Assembly: GCF_047495875.1 (NCBI RefSeq)
Contig: NC_092467.1
Span: 25,625,066 to 25,689,065 of the forward strand
DNA: 64,000 nucleotides
Reading direction: 5' to 3'
DNA from: Pithys albifrons albifrons
Taxonomy: Eukaryota; Chordata; Aves; Passeriformes; Thamnophilidae
Shown here: one piece after another, positions 26,131 to 38,100 of the stretch
Layout of the letters: each line of letters opens with the position of its first letter
Position numbering within the stretch: the stretch's first letter is position 1
Notes under the pieces: model-generated
The model's database searches: none
Seen by the model: only the letters and a program-made list of their open reading frames with translations
What the model was told of the DNA's origin: nothing
Made by a program: the position numbers and the translations under genes

Positions 26131-27532
26131 TTCTCTTTTGTGTTAGGATTAGGGTTTCGGTGTCTTTTTACTGCTCATGGCACAGCATCATTAGCACCTG
26201 AGAGCCCAAGGCTACCACCTTTTCTCTTAGTACAAAGCTCAGTCCCTCCATGGCACCATTGGGGCTGGGAAATTGGCATTTTTCAGCCAAGAATTGAAGG
26301 CGGACCACGATCCCTCTAGGACAAGGAGTCGAAAGAGGAAAGGTGCCAGCCCACAAAGGGCTGGCCTAGTTCTGTCTATTCTCGCAAAGCCCCTTCTCTC
26401 TCCACTCTCGAGTCCTGGGTTAGGGTTACACTCAGAGTTATGCTTAGAATGAGGGTTAGGGTTAGGGTTAGGGTTAGGGTTAGGGTTAGGCTTCTCTTTT
26501 GTGTTAGGATTAGGGTTTGGGTGTCCTTTTACTGTTCATGGTGCAGCATCATTAGCGCCTGGGAGCCCAAGGCTGCCACCTTTTCTCTTGGCACAAAGCT
26601 CAGTCCCTCCTTGGAATCACTAGGGCTGGGAAAATGCCATTTTTCAGCCAAGAATTGAGGGCGGACCAAGATCCCTCTTGGAAAAGGAATCGAAAGAGGA
26701 AAGGTGCCAGCCCACAAAGGGCTGGCCTAGTCCTCTCTGTTCTGGCAGAGCCCCTCCTCTCTCCACTCTCGAGTCCTGGGTTAGGGTTACACTCAGAGTT
26801 ATGCTTAGAATTAGGGTTAGGGTTAGGGTTAGGGTTAGGGTTAGGGTTAGACTTCTCTTTTGTGTTAGGAGTAGAGTTTGGGTGTCTTTTTACTGCTCAT
26901 GGCGCAGCATCATTAGCACCTGAGAGCCCAAGGCTGCCACCTTTTCTCTTGGCACAAAGCTCAGTCCCTCCTTGGCACCATTGGGGCTGGGAAATTGGCA
27001 TTTTTCAGCCAAGAATTGAAGGAGGACCAAGATGCCTCTTGGAAAAGGAATCGAAAGAGGAAAGGTGCCAGCCCACAAAGGGCTGGCCTAGTCCTCTCTG
27101 TTCTGGCAGAGCCCCTCCTCTCTCCACGCTCGACTCCTGGGTTAGGGTTACACTTAGAGTTATGCTTAGAATTAGGGTTAGGGTTAGGGTTAGGGTTAGG
27201 GTTAGGGTTAGGCTTCTCTTTTGTGTTAGGATTAGGGTTTGGGTGTCTTTTTACTGTTCATGGTGCAGCATCATTAGCGCCTGAGAGCCCAAGGCTGCCA
27301 CCTTTTCTCTTGGCACAAAGCTCAGTCCCTCCTTGGAATCACTGGGGCTGGGAAAATGCCATTTTTCAGCCAAGAATTGAGGGCGGACCAAGATCCCTCT
27401 TGGAAAAGGAATCAAAAGAGGAAAGGTGCCAGCCCACAAAGGGCTGGCCTAGTCCTCTCTGTTCTGGCAGAGCCCCTCCTCTCTCCACTCTCGAATGCTG
27501 GGTTAGGGTTACGCTTAGAGTTATGCTTAGAA

Positions 27533-27550
27533 TTAGGGTTAGGGTTAGGG
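27533..27550 (+). repeat. Shortest telomere core, three TTAGGG
   Basis: Only three perfect hexamers stand between AGAA and TTAGAC. The anchor-to-anchor spacing here is 343 bp, exactly 18 bp below the modal 361 bp. This supports loss of whole hexamers rather than any other indel. Confidence 0.9.
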
Positions 27551-30500
27551 TTAGACTTCTCTTTTGTGTTAGGATTACAGTTTGGGTGTCTTATTACTGC
27601 TCATGGCACAGCATCATTAGCACCTGAGAGCCCAAGGCTACCACCTTTTCTCTTAGTACAAAGCTCAGTCCCTCCATGGCACCATTGGGGCTGGGAAATT
27701 GACATTTTTCAGCCAAGAATTAAAGACGGACCACGATCCCTCTTGGAAAAGGCGTCGAAAGAGGAAAGGTGCCAGCCCACAAAGGGCTGGCCTAGTTCTG
27801 TCTATTCTCGCAAAGCCCCTTCTCTCTCCACTCTCGAGTCCTGGGTTAGGGTTACACTTAGAGTTATGCTTAGAATGAGGGTTAGGGTTAGGGTTAGGGT
27901 TAGGGTTAGGCTTCTCTTTTGTGTTAGGATTAGAGTTTGGGTGTCTTATTACTGCTCATGGCGCAGCATCATTAGCACCTGAGAGCCCAAGGCTGCCACC
28001 TTTTCTCTTGGCACAAAGCTCAGTCCCTCCTTGGCACCATTGGGGCTGGGAAATTGGCATTTTTCAGCCAAGAATTGAAGGCGGACCACGATCCCTCTTG
28101 GAAAAGGAGTCGAAAGAGGAAAGGTGCCAGCCCACAAAGGGCTGGCCTAGTCCTCTCTGTTCTGGCAGAGCCCCTCCTCTCTCCACTCTCGAGTCCTGGG
28201 TTAGGGTTACACTTAGAGTTATGCTTAGAATGAGGGTTAGGGTTAGGGTTAGGGTTAGGGTTAGGGTTAGGCTTCTCTTTTGTGTTAGGATTAGGGTTTG
28301 GGTGTCTTTTTACTGTTCATGGTGCAGCATCATTAGCGCCTGAGAGCCCAAGGCTGCCACCTTTTCTCTTGGCACAAAGCTCAGTCCCTCCTTGGAATCA
28401 CTGGGGCTGGGAAAATGCCATTTTTCAGCCAAGAATTGAGGGCGGACCAAGATCCCTCTTGGAAAAGGAATCGAAAGAGGAAAGGTGCCAGCCCACAAAG
28501 GGCTGGCCTAGTTCTCTCTGTTCTGCCAGAGCCCCTCCTCTCTCCACGCTCGACTCCTGCGTTAGGGTTACGCTTAGAGTTATGCTTAGAATGAGGGTTA
28601 GGGTTAGGGTTAGGGTTAGGGTTAGGGTTAGACTTCTCTTTTGTGTTAGGATTAGGGTTTGGGTGTCTTATTACTGCTCATGGCGCAGCATCATTAGCAC
28701 CTGAGAGCCCAAGGCTGCCACCTTTTCTCTTGGCACAAAGCTCAGTCCCTCCTTGGCACCATTGGGGCTGGGAAATTGGCATTTTTCAGCCAGGAATTGA
28801 AGGAGGACCAAGATCCCTCTTGGAAAAGGAATCGAAAGAGGAAAGGTGCCAGCCCACAAAGGGCTGGCCTAGTCCTCTCTGTTCTGGCAGAGCCCCTCCT
28901 CTCTCCACGCTCGACTCCTGGGTTAGGGTTACACTTAGAGTTATGCTTAGAATTAGGGTTAGGGTTAGGGTTAGGGTTAGGGTTAGGGTTAGACTTCTCT
29001 TTTGTGTTAGGATTAGGGTTTGGGTGTCTTTTTACTGTTCATGGTGCAGCATCATTAGTGCCTGAGAGCCCAAGGCTGCCACCTTTTCTCTTGGCACAAA
29101 GCACAGTCCCTCCTTGGAATCACTGGGGCTGGGAAAATGCCATTTTTCAGCCAAGAATTGAAGATGGACCACGATCACTCTTGGAAATGGAATCAAAAGA
29201 GGAAAGGTGCCAGCCCACAAAGGGCTGGCCTAGTCCTCTCTGTTCTGGCAGAGCCCCTCCTCTCTCCACTCTCGACTCCTGTGTTAGGGTTACACTTAGA
29301 GTTACGCTTAGAATTAGGGTTAGGGTTAGGGTTAGGGTTAGGGTTAGGGTTAGGGTTAGACTTCTCTTTTGTGTTAGGAGTAGAGTTTGGGTGTCTTATT
29401 ACCGCTCATGGCACAGCATCATTAGCGCCTGGGAGCCCAAGGCTACCACCTTTTCTCTTAGTACAAAGCTCAGTCCCTCCATGGTACCATTGGGGCTGGG
29501 AAATTGGCATTTTTCAGCCAAGAATTGAAGGCGGACCACGATCCCTCTTGGAAAAGGAGTCGAAAGAGGAAAGGTGCCAGCCCACAAAGGGCTGGCCTAT
29601 TTCTGTCTATTCTCGCAAAGCCCCTTCTCTCTCCACTCTCGAGTCCTGGGTTAGGGTTACGCTTAGAGTTATGCTTAGAATGAGGATTAGGGTTAGGGTT
29701 AGGGTTAGGGTTAGGGTTAGGCTTCTCTTTTGTGTTAGGATTAGGGTTTGGGTGTCTTTTTACTGTTCATGGTGCAGCATCATTAGTGCCTGAGAGCCCA
29801 AGGCTGCCACCTTTTCTCTTGGCACAAAGCTCAGTCCCTCCTTGGCACCATTGGGGCTGGGAAATTGGCATTTTTCAGCCAAGAATTGAAGGAGGACCAA
29901 GATCCCTCTTGGAAAAGGAATCGAAAGAGGAAAGGTGCCAGCCCACAAAGGGCTGGCCTAGTCCTCTCTGTTCTGGCAGAGCCCCTCCTCTCTCCACTCT
30001 CGAGTCCTGGGTTAGGGTTACACTTAGAGTTATGCTTAGAATGAGGGTTAGGGTTAGGGTTAGGGTTAGGGTTAGGGTTAGGCTTCTCTTTTGTGTTAGG
30101 ATTAGGGTTTGGGTGTCTTTTTACTGTTCATGGTGCAGCATCATTAGCGCCTGGGAGCCCAAGGCTGCCACCTTTTCTCTTGGCACAAAGCTCAGTCCCT
30201 CCTTGGAATCACTAGGGCTGGGAAAATGCCATTTTTCAGCCAAGAATTGAGGGCGGACCAAGATCCCTCTTGGAAAAGGAATCGAAAGAGGAAAGGTGCC
30301 AGCCCACAAAGGGCTGGCCTAGTCCTCTCTGTTCTGGCAGAGCCCCTCCTCTCTCCACTCTCGAGTCCTGGGTTAGGGTTACACTCAGAGTTATGCTTAG
30401 AATTAGGGTTAGGGTTAGGGTTAGGGTTAGGGTTAGGGTTAGACTTCTCTTTTGTGTTAGGAGTAGAGTTTGGGTGTCTTTTTACTGCTCATGGCGCAGC

Positions 30501-33500
30501 ATCATTAGCACCTGAGAGCCCAAGGCTGCCACCTTTTCTCTTGGCACAAAGCTCAGTCCCTCCTTGGCACCATTGGGGCTGGGAAACTGGCATTTTTCAG
30601 CCAAGAATTGAAGGAGGACCAAGATCCCTCTTGGAAAAGGAATCGAAAGAGGAAAGGTGCCAGCCCACAAAGGGCTGGCCTAGTCCTCTCTGTTCTGGCA
30701 GAGCCCCTCCTCTCTCCACGCTCGACTCCTGGGTTAGGGTTACGCTTAGAGTTATGCTTAGAATTAGGGTTAGGGTTAGGGTTAGGGTTAGGGTTATGGT
30801 TAGGCTTCTCTTTTGTGTTAGGATTAGGGTTTGGGTGTCTTTTTACTGTTCATGGTGCAGCATCATTAGCGCCTGAGAGCCCAAGGCTGCCACCTTTTCT
30901 CTTGGCACAAAGCTCAGTCCCTCCTTGGAATCACTGAGGCTGGGAAAATGCCATTTTTCAGCCAAGAATTGAGGGCGGACCAAGATCCCTCTTGGAAAAG
31001 GAATCGAAAGAGGAAAGGTGCCAGCCCACAAAGGGCTGGCCTAGTCCTCTCTGTTCTGCCAGAGCCCCTCCTCTCTCCACGCTCGACTCCTGCGTTAGGG
31101 TTACGCTTAGAGTTATGCTTAGAATTAGGGTTAGGGTTAGGGTTAGGGTTAGGGTTAGGGTTAGACTTCTCTTTTGTGTTAGGATTACAGTTTGGGTGTC
31201 TTATTACTGCTCATGGCACAGCATCATTAGCACCTGAGAGCCCAAGGCTGCCACCTTTTCTCTTAGTACAAAGCTCAGTCCCTCCATGGCACCATTGGGG
31301 CTGGGAAATTGGCATTTTTCAGCCAAGAATTGAAGGCGGACCACGATCCCTCTTGGAAAAGGAGTCGAAAGAGGAAAGGTGCCAGCCCACAAAGGGCTGG
31401 CCTAGTTCGGTCGATTCTCGCAAAGCCCCTTCTCTCTCCACTCTCGAGTCCTGGGTTAGGGTTACACTTAGAGTTATGCTTAGAATGAGGGTTAGGGTTA
31501 GGGTTAGGGTTAGGGTTAGGGTTAGGGTTAGGCTTCTCTTTTGTGTTAGGATTAGAGTTTGGGCGTCTTTTTACTGCTCATGGCGCAGCATCATTAGCAC
31601 CTGAGAGCCCAAGGCTGCCACCTTTTCTCTTGGCACAAAGCTCAGTCCCTCCTTGGCACCATTGGGGCTGGGAAATTGGCATTTTTCAGCCAAGAATTGA
31701 AGGAGGACCAAGATCCCTCTTGGAAAAGGAATCGAAAGAGGAAAGGTGCCAGCCCACAAAGGGCTGGCCTAGTCCTCTCTGTTCTGGCAGAGCCCCTCCT
31801 CTCTCCACGCTCGACTCCTGCGTTAGGGTTACGCTTAGAGTTATGCTTAGAATTAGGGTTAGGGTTAGGGTTAGGGTTAGGGTTAGACTTCTCTTTTGTG
31901 TTAGGATTAGAGTTTGGGTGTCTTTTTACTGCTCATGGCGCAGCATCATTAGCACCTGAGAGCCCAAGGCTGCCACCTTTTCTCTTGGCACAAAGCTCAG
32001 TCCCTCCTTGGCACCATTGGGGCTGGGAAATTGGCATTTTTCAGCCAAGAATTGAAGGAGGACCAAGATCCCTCTTGGAAAAGGAATCGAAAGAGGAAAG
32101 GTGCCAGCCCACAAAGGGCTGGCCTAGTCCTCTCTGTTCTGGCAGAGCCCCTCATCTCTCCACTCTCGAGTCCTGGGTTAGGGTTACACTTAGAGTTACG
32201 CTTAGAATGAGGGTTAGGGTTAGGGTTAGGGTTAGGATTAGGGTTAGGCTTCTCTTTTGTGTTAGGATTAGGGTTTGGGTGTCTTTTTACTGTTCATGGT
32301 GCAGCATCATTAGCGCCTGGGAGCCCAAGGCTGCCACCTTTTCTCTTGGCACAAAGCTCAGTCCCTCCTTGGCACCATTGTAGCTGGGAAATTGGCATTT
32401 TTCAGCCAAGAATTGAAGGAGGACCAAGATCCCTCTTGGAAAAGGAATCGAAAGAGGAAAGGTGCCAGCCCACAAAGGGCTGGCCTAGTCCTCTCTGTTC
32501 TGGCAGAGCCCCTCCTCTCTCCACTCTCGAGTCCTGGGTTAGGGTTACACTTAGAGTTATGCTTAGAATGAGGGTTAGGGTTAGGGTTAGGGTTAGGGTT
32601 AGGGTTAGACTTCTCTTTTGTGTTAGGATTAGGGTTTGGGTGTCTTTTTACTGTTCATGGTGCAGCATCATTAGCGCCTGAGAGCCCAAGGCTGCCACCT
32701 TTTCTCTTGGCACAAAGCTCAGTCCCTCCTTGGAATCACTGGGGCTGGGAAAATGCCATTTTTCAGCCAAGAATTGAGGGCGGACCAAGATCCCTCTTGG
32801 AAAAGGAATCGAAAGAGGAAAGGTGCCAGCCCACAAAGGGCTGGCCTAGTTCTCTCTGTTCTGCCAGAGCCCCTCCTCTCTCCACGCTCGACTCCTGCGT
32901 TAGGGTTACGCTTAGAGTTATGCTTAGAATTAGGGTTAGGGTTAGGGTTAGGGTTAGGGTTAGGGTTAGACTTTTCTTTTGTGTTAGGAGTAGAGTTTGG
33001 GTGTCTTTTTACTGCTCATGGCGCAGCATCATTAGCACCTGAGAGCCCAAGGCTGCCACCTTTTCTCTTGGCACAAAGCTTAGTCCCTCCTTGGCACCAT
33101 TGGGGCTGGGAAATTGGCATTTTTCAGCCAAGAATTGTAGGAGGACCAAGATCCCTCTTGGAAAAGGAATCGAAAGAGGAAAGGTGCCAGCCCACAAAGG
33201 GCTGGCCTAGTCCTCTCTGTTCTGGCAGAGCCCCTCCTCTCTCCACTCTCGAGTCCTGGGTTAGGGTTACACTTAGAGTTATGCTTAGAATGAGGGTTAG
33301 GGTTAGGGTTAGGGTTAGGCTTCTCTTTTGTGTTAGGATTAGGGTTTGGGTGTCTTTTTACTGTTCATGGTGCAGCATCATTAGCGCCTGAGAGCCCAAG
33401 GCTGCCACCTTTTCTCTTGGCACAAAGCTCAGTCCCTCCTTGGAATCACTGGGGCTGGGAAAATGCCATTTTTCAGCCAAGAATTGAAGGTGGACCATGA

Positions 33501-34789
33501 TCACTCTTGGAAAAGGAATCAAAAGAGGAAAGGTGCCAGCCCACAAAGGGCTGGCCTAGTCCTCTCTGTTCTGGCAGAGCCCCTCCTCTCTCCACTCTCG
33601 AATGCTGGGTTAGGGTTACGCTTAGAGTTATGCTTAGAATGAGGGTTAGGGTTAGGGTTAGGGTTAGGGTTAGGGTTAGGCTTCTCTTTTGTGTTAGGAT
33701 TAGGGTTTGGGTGTCTTTTTACTGTTCATGGTGCAGCATCATTAGCGCCTGAGAGCCCAAGGCTGCCACCTTTTCTCTTGGCACAAAGCTCAGTCCCTCC
33801 ATGGCACCATTGGGGCTGGGAAATTGGCATTTTTCAGCCAAGAATTGAGGGCGGACCAAGATCACTCTTGGAAAAGGAATCGAAAGAGGAAAGGTGCCAG
33901 CCCACAAAGGGCTGGCCTAGTTCTCTCTGTTCTGCCAGAGCCCCTCCTCTCTCCACTCTCGAATGCTGGGTTAGGGTTACGCTTAGAGTTATGCTTAGAA
34001 TTAGGGTTAGGGTTAGGGTTAGGGTTAGGGTTAGGGTTAGGCTTCTCTTTTGTGTTAGGATTACAGTTTGGGTGTCTTATTACTGCTCATGGCACAGCAT
34101 CATTAGCACCTGAGAGCCCAAGGCTACCACCTTTTCTCTTAGTACAAAGCTCAGTCCCTCCATGGCACCATTGGGGCTGGGAAATTGGCATTTTTCAGCC
34201 AAGAATTGAAGGCGGACCAAGATCCCTCTTGGAAAAGGAGTCGAAAGAGGAAAGGTGCCAGCCCACAAAGGGCTGGCCTAGTTCGGTCTATTCTCGCAAA
34301 GCCCCTTCTCTCTCCACTCTTGAGTCCTGGGTTAGGGTTACACTTAGAGTTATGCTTAGAATGAGGGTTAGGGTTAGGGTTAGGGTTAGGGTTAGGGTTA
34401 GGCTTCTCTTTTGTGTTAGGATTAGAGTTTGGGTGTCTTTTTACTGCTCATGGCGCAGCATCATTAGCACCTGAGAGCCCAAGGCTGCCACCTTTTCTCT
34501 TGGCACAAAGCTCAGTCCCTCCTTGGCACCATTGGGGCTGGGAAATTGGCATTTTTCAGCCAAGAATTGAAGGAGGACCAAGATCCCTCTTGGAAAAGGA
34601 ATCGAAAGAGGAAAGGTGCCAGCCCACAAAGGGCTGGCCTACTCCTCTCTGTTCTGGCAGAGCCCCTCCTCTCTCCACGCTCGACTCCTGCGTTAGGGTT
34701 ACGCTTAGAGTTATGCTTAGAATTAGGGTTAGGGTTAGGGTTAGGGTTAGACTTCTCTTTTGTGTTAGGATTAGAGTTTGGGTGTCTTT

Positions 34790-35150
34790 TTACTGCTCAT
34801 GGCGCAGCATCATTAGCACCTGAGAGCCCAAGGCTGCCACCTTTTCTCTTGGCACAAAGCTCAGTCCCTCCTTGGCACCATTGGGGCTGGGAAATTGGCA
34901 TTTTTCAGCCAAGAATTGAAGGAGGACCAAGATCCCTCTTGGAAAAGGAATCGAAAGAGGAAAGGTGCCAGCCCACAAAGGGCTGGCCTAGTTCTGTCTA
35001 TTCTCGCAAAGCCCCTTCTCTCTCCACTCTCGAGTCCTGGATTAGGGTTACACTTAGAGTTATGCTTAGAATGAGGGTTAGGGTTAGGGTTAGGGTTAGG
35101 GTTAGGGTTAGGCTTCTCTTTTGTGTTAGGATTAGGGTTTGGGTGTCTTT
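34790..35150 (+). repeat. Chimeric monomer
   Basis: The left part (to about 34920) has the standard form with GGCACAAAGC and GGCACCATTGG, AAGGAGGACC and a GGAATCGAAAGAGG segment. The right part (from about 34990) switches to the TTCTGTCTATTCTCG form. That form elsewhere is always joined to a TTAGTACAAAGC left part (monomers at 26168, 27594, 29399, 31204, 34080, 36234). The switch inside one monomer indicates recombination or conversion between subtypes. Confidence 0.65.
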
Positions 35151-38100
35151 TTACTGTTCATGGTGCAGCATCATTAGCGTCTCAGAGCCCAAGGCTGCCA
35201 CCTTTTCTCTTGGCATAAAGCTCAGTCCCTCCTTGGAATCACTGGGGCTGGGAAAATGCCATTTTTCAGCCAAGAATTGAAGGCGGACCACGATCACTCT
35301 TGGAAAAGGAATCGAAAGAGGAAAGGTGCCAGCCCACAAAGGGCTAGCCTAGTCCTCTCTGTTCTGGCAGAGCCCCTCCTCTCTCCACTCTCGAGTCCTG
35401 GGTTAGGGTTACACTTAGAGTTATGCTTAGAATGAGGGTTATGGTTAGGGTTAGGGTTAGGGTTAGGGTTAGGCTTCTCTTTTGTGTTAGGATTAGGGTT
35501 TGGGTGTCTTTTTACTGTTCATGGTGCAGCATCATTAGCGCCTGAGAGCCCAAGGCTGCCACCTTTTCTCTTGGCACAAAGCTCAGTCCCTCCATGGCAC
35601 CATTGGGGCTGGGAAATTGGCATTTTTCAGCCAAGAATTGAGGGCGGACCAAGATCCCTCTTGGAAAAGGAATCGAAAGAGGAAAGGTGCCAGCCCACAA
35701 AGGGCTGGCCTAGTTCTCTCTGTTCTGCCAGAGCCCCTCCTCTCTCCACTCTCGAATGCTGCGTTAGGGTTACGCTTAGAGTTATGCTTAGAATTAGGGT
35801 TAGGGTTAGGGTTAGGGTTAGGGTTAGGGTTAGACTTTTCTTTTGTGTTAGGAGTAGAGTTTGGGTGTCTTTTTACTGCTCATGGCGCAGCATCATTAGC
35901 ACCTGAGAGCCCAAGGCTGCCACCTTTTCTCTTGGCACAAAGCTCAGTCCCTCCTTGGCACCATTGTAGCTGGGAAATTTGCATTTTTCAGCCAAGAATT
36001 GAAGGAGGACCAAGATCCCTCTTGGAAAAGGAATCGAAAGAGGAAAGGTGCCAGCCCAGAATGGGCTGGCCTAGTCCTCTCTGTTCTGGCAGAGCCCCTC
36101 CTCTCTCCACTCTCGAGTCCTGGGTTAGGGTTACACTCAGAGTTATGCTTAGAATGAGGGTTAGGGTTAGGGTTAGGGTTAGGGTTAGGGTTAGACTTCT
36201 CTTTTGTGTTAGGATTAGAGTTTGGGTGTCTTATTACTGCTCATGGCGCAGCATCATTAGCACCTGATAGCCCAAGGCTACCACCTTTTCTCTTAGTACA
36301 AAGCTCAGTCCCTCCATGGCACCATTGGGGCTGGGAAATTGGCATTTTTCAGCCAAGAATTGAAGGCGGACCACGATCCCTCTTGGAAAAGGAGTCGAAA
36401 GAGGAAAGGTGCCAGCCCACAAAGGGCTGGCCTAGTTCTGTCTATTCTCGCAAAGCCCCTTCTCTCTCCACTCTCGAGTCCTGGGTTAGGGTTACGCTTA
36501 GAGTTATGCTTAGAATGAGGATTAGGGTTAGGGTTAGGGTTAGGGTTAGGGTTAGGCTTCTCTTTTGTGTTAGGATTAGGGTTTGGGTGTCTTTTTACTG
36601 TTCATGGTGCAGCATCATTAGCGCCTGGGAGCCCAAGGCTGCCACCTTTTCTCTTGGCACAAAGCTCAGTCCCTCCTTGGAATCACTGGGGCTGGGAAAA
36701 TGCCATTTTTCAGCCAAGAATTGAGGGCGGACCAAGATCCCTCTTGGAAAAGGAATCGAAAGAGGAAAGGTGCCAGCCCACAAAGGGCTGGCCTAGTTCT
36801 CTCTGTTCTGCCAGAGCCCCTCTTCTCTCCACGCTCGACTCCTGGGTTAGGGTTACGCTTAGAGTTATGCTTAGAATTAGGGTTAGGGTTAGGGTTAGGG
36901 TTAGACTTTTCTTTTGTGTTAGGAGTAGAGTTTGGGTGTCTTTTTACTGCTCATGGCGCAGCATCATTAGCACCTGAGAGCCCAAGGCTGCCACCTTTTC
37001 TCTTGGCACAAAGCTCAGTCCCTCCTTGGCACCATTGGGGCTGGGAAAATGCCATTTTTCAGCCAAGAATTGAAGGTGGACCACGATCACTCTTGGAAAT
37101 GGAATCAAAAGAGGAAAGGTGCCAGCCCACAAAGGGCTGGCCTAGTCCTCTCTGTTCTGGCAGAGCCCCTCCTCTCTCCACTCTCGAATGCTGGGTTAGG
37201 GTTACGCTTAGAGTTATGCTTAGAATTAGGGTTAGGGTTAGGGTTAGGGTTAGGGTTAGGGTTAGACTTCTCTTTTGTGTTATCATTAGAGTATGGGTGT
37301 CTTTTTACTGCTCATGGCGCAGCATCATTAGCACCTGAGAGCCCAAGGCTGCCACCTTTTCTCTTGGCACAAAGCTCAGTCCCTCCTTGGCACCATTGGG
37401 GCTGGGAAATTGGCATTTTTCAGCCAGGAATTGAAGGAGGACCAAGATCCCTCTTGGAAAAGGAATCGAAAGAGGAATGGTGCCAGCCCACAAAGGGCTG
37501 GCCTACTCCTCTCTGTTCTGGCAGAGCCCCTCCTCTCTCCACGCTCGACTCCTGGGTTAGGGTTACACTTAGAGTTATGCTTAGAATTAGGGTTAGGGTT
37601 AGGGTTAGGGTTAGGGTTAGGGTTAGACTTCTCTTTTGTGTTAGGATTAGGGTTTGGGTGTCTTTTTACTGTTCATGGTGCAGCATCATTAGCGCCTGGG
37701 AGCCCAAGGCTGCCACCTTTTCTCTTGGCACAAAGCTCAGTCCCTCCTTGGAATCACTGGGGCTGGGAAAATGCCATTTTTCAGCCAAGAATTGAAGGTG
37801 GACCACGATCACTCTTGGAAATGGAATCAAAAGAGGAAAGGTGCCAGCCCACAAAGGGCTGGCCTAGTCCTCTCTGTTCTGGCAGAGCCCCTCCTCTCTC
37901 CACTCTCGAATGCTGGGTTAGGGTTACGCTTAGAGTTATGCTTAGAATGAGGGTTAGGGTTAGGGTTAGGGTTAGGGTTATGGTTAGACTTCTCTTTTGT
38001 GTTAGGATTAGAGTTTGGGTGTCTTTTTACTGCTCATGGCGCAGCATCATTAGCACCTGAGAGCCCAAGGCTGCCACCTTTTCTCTTGGCACAAAGCTCA

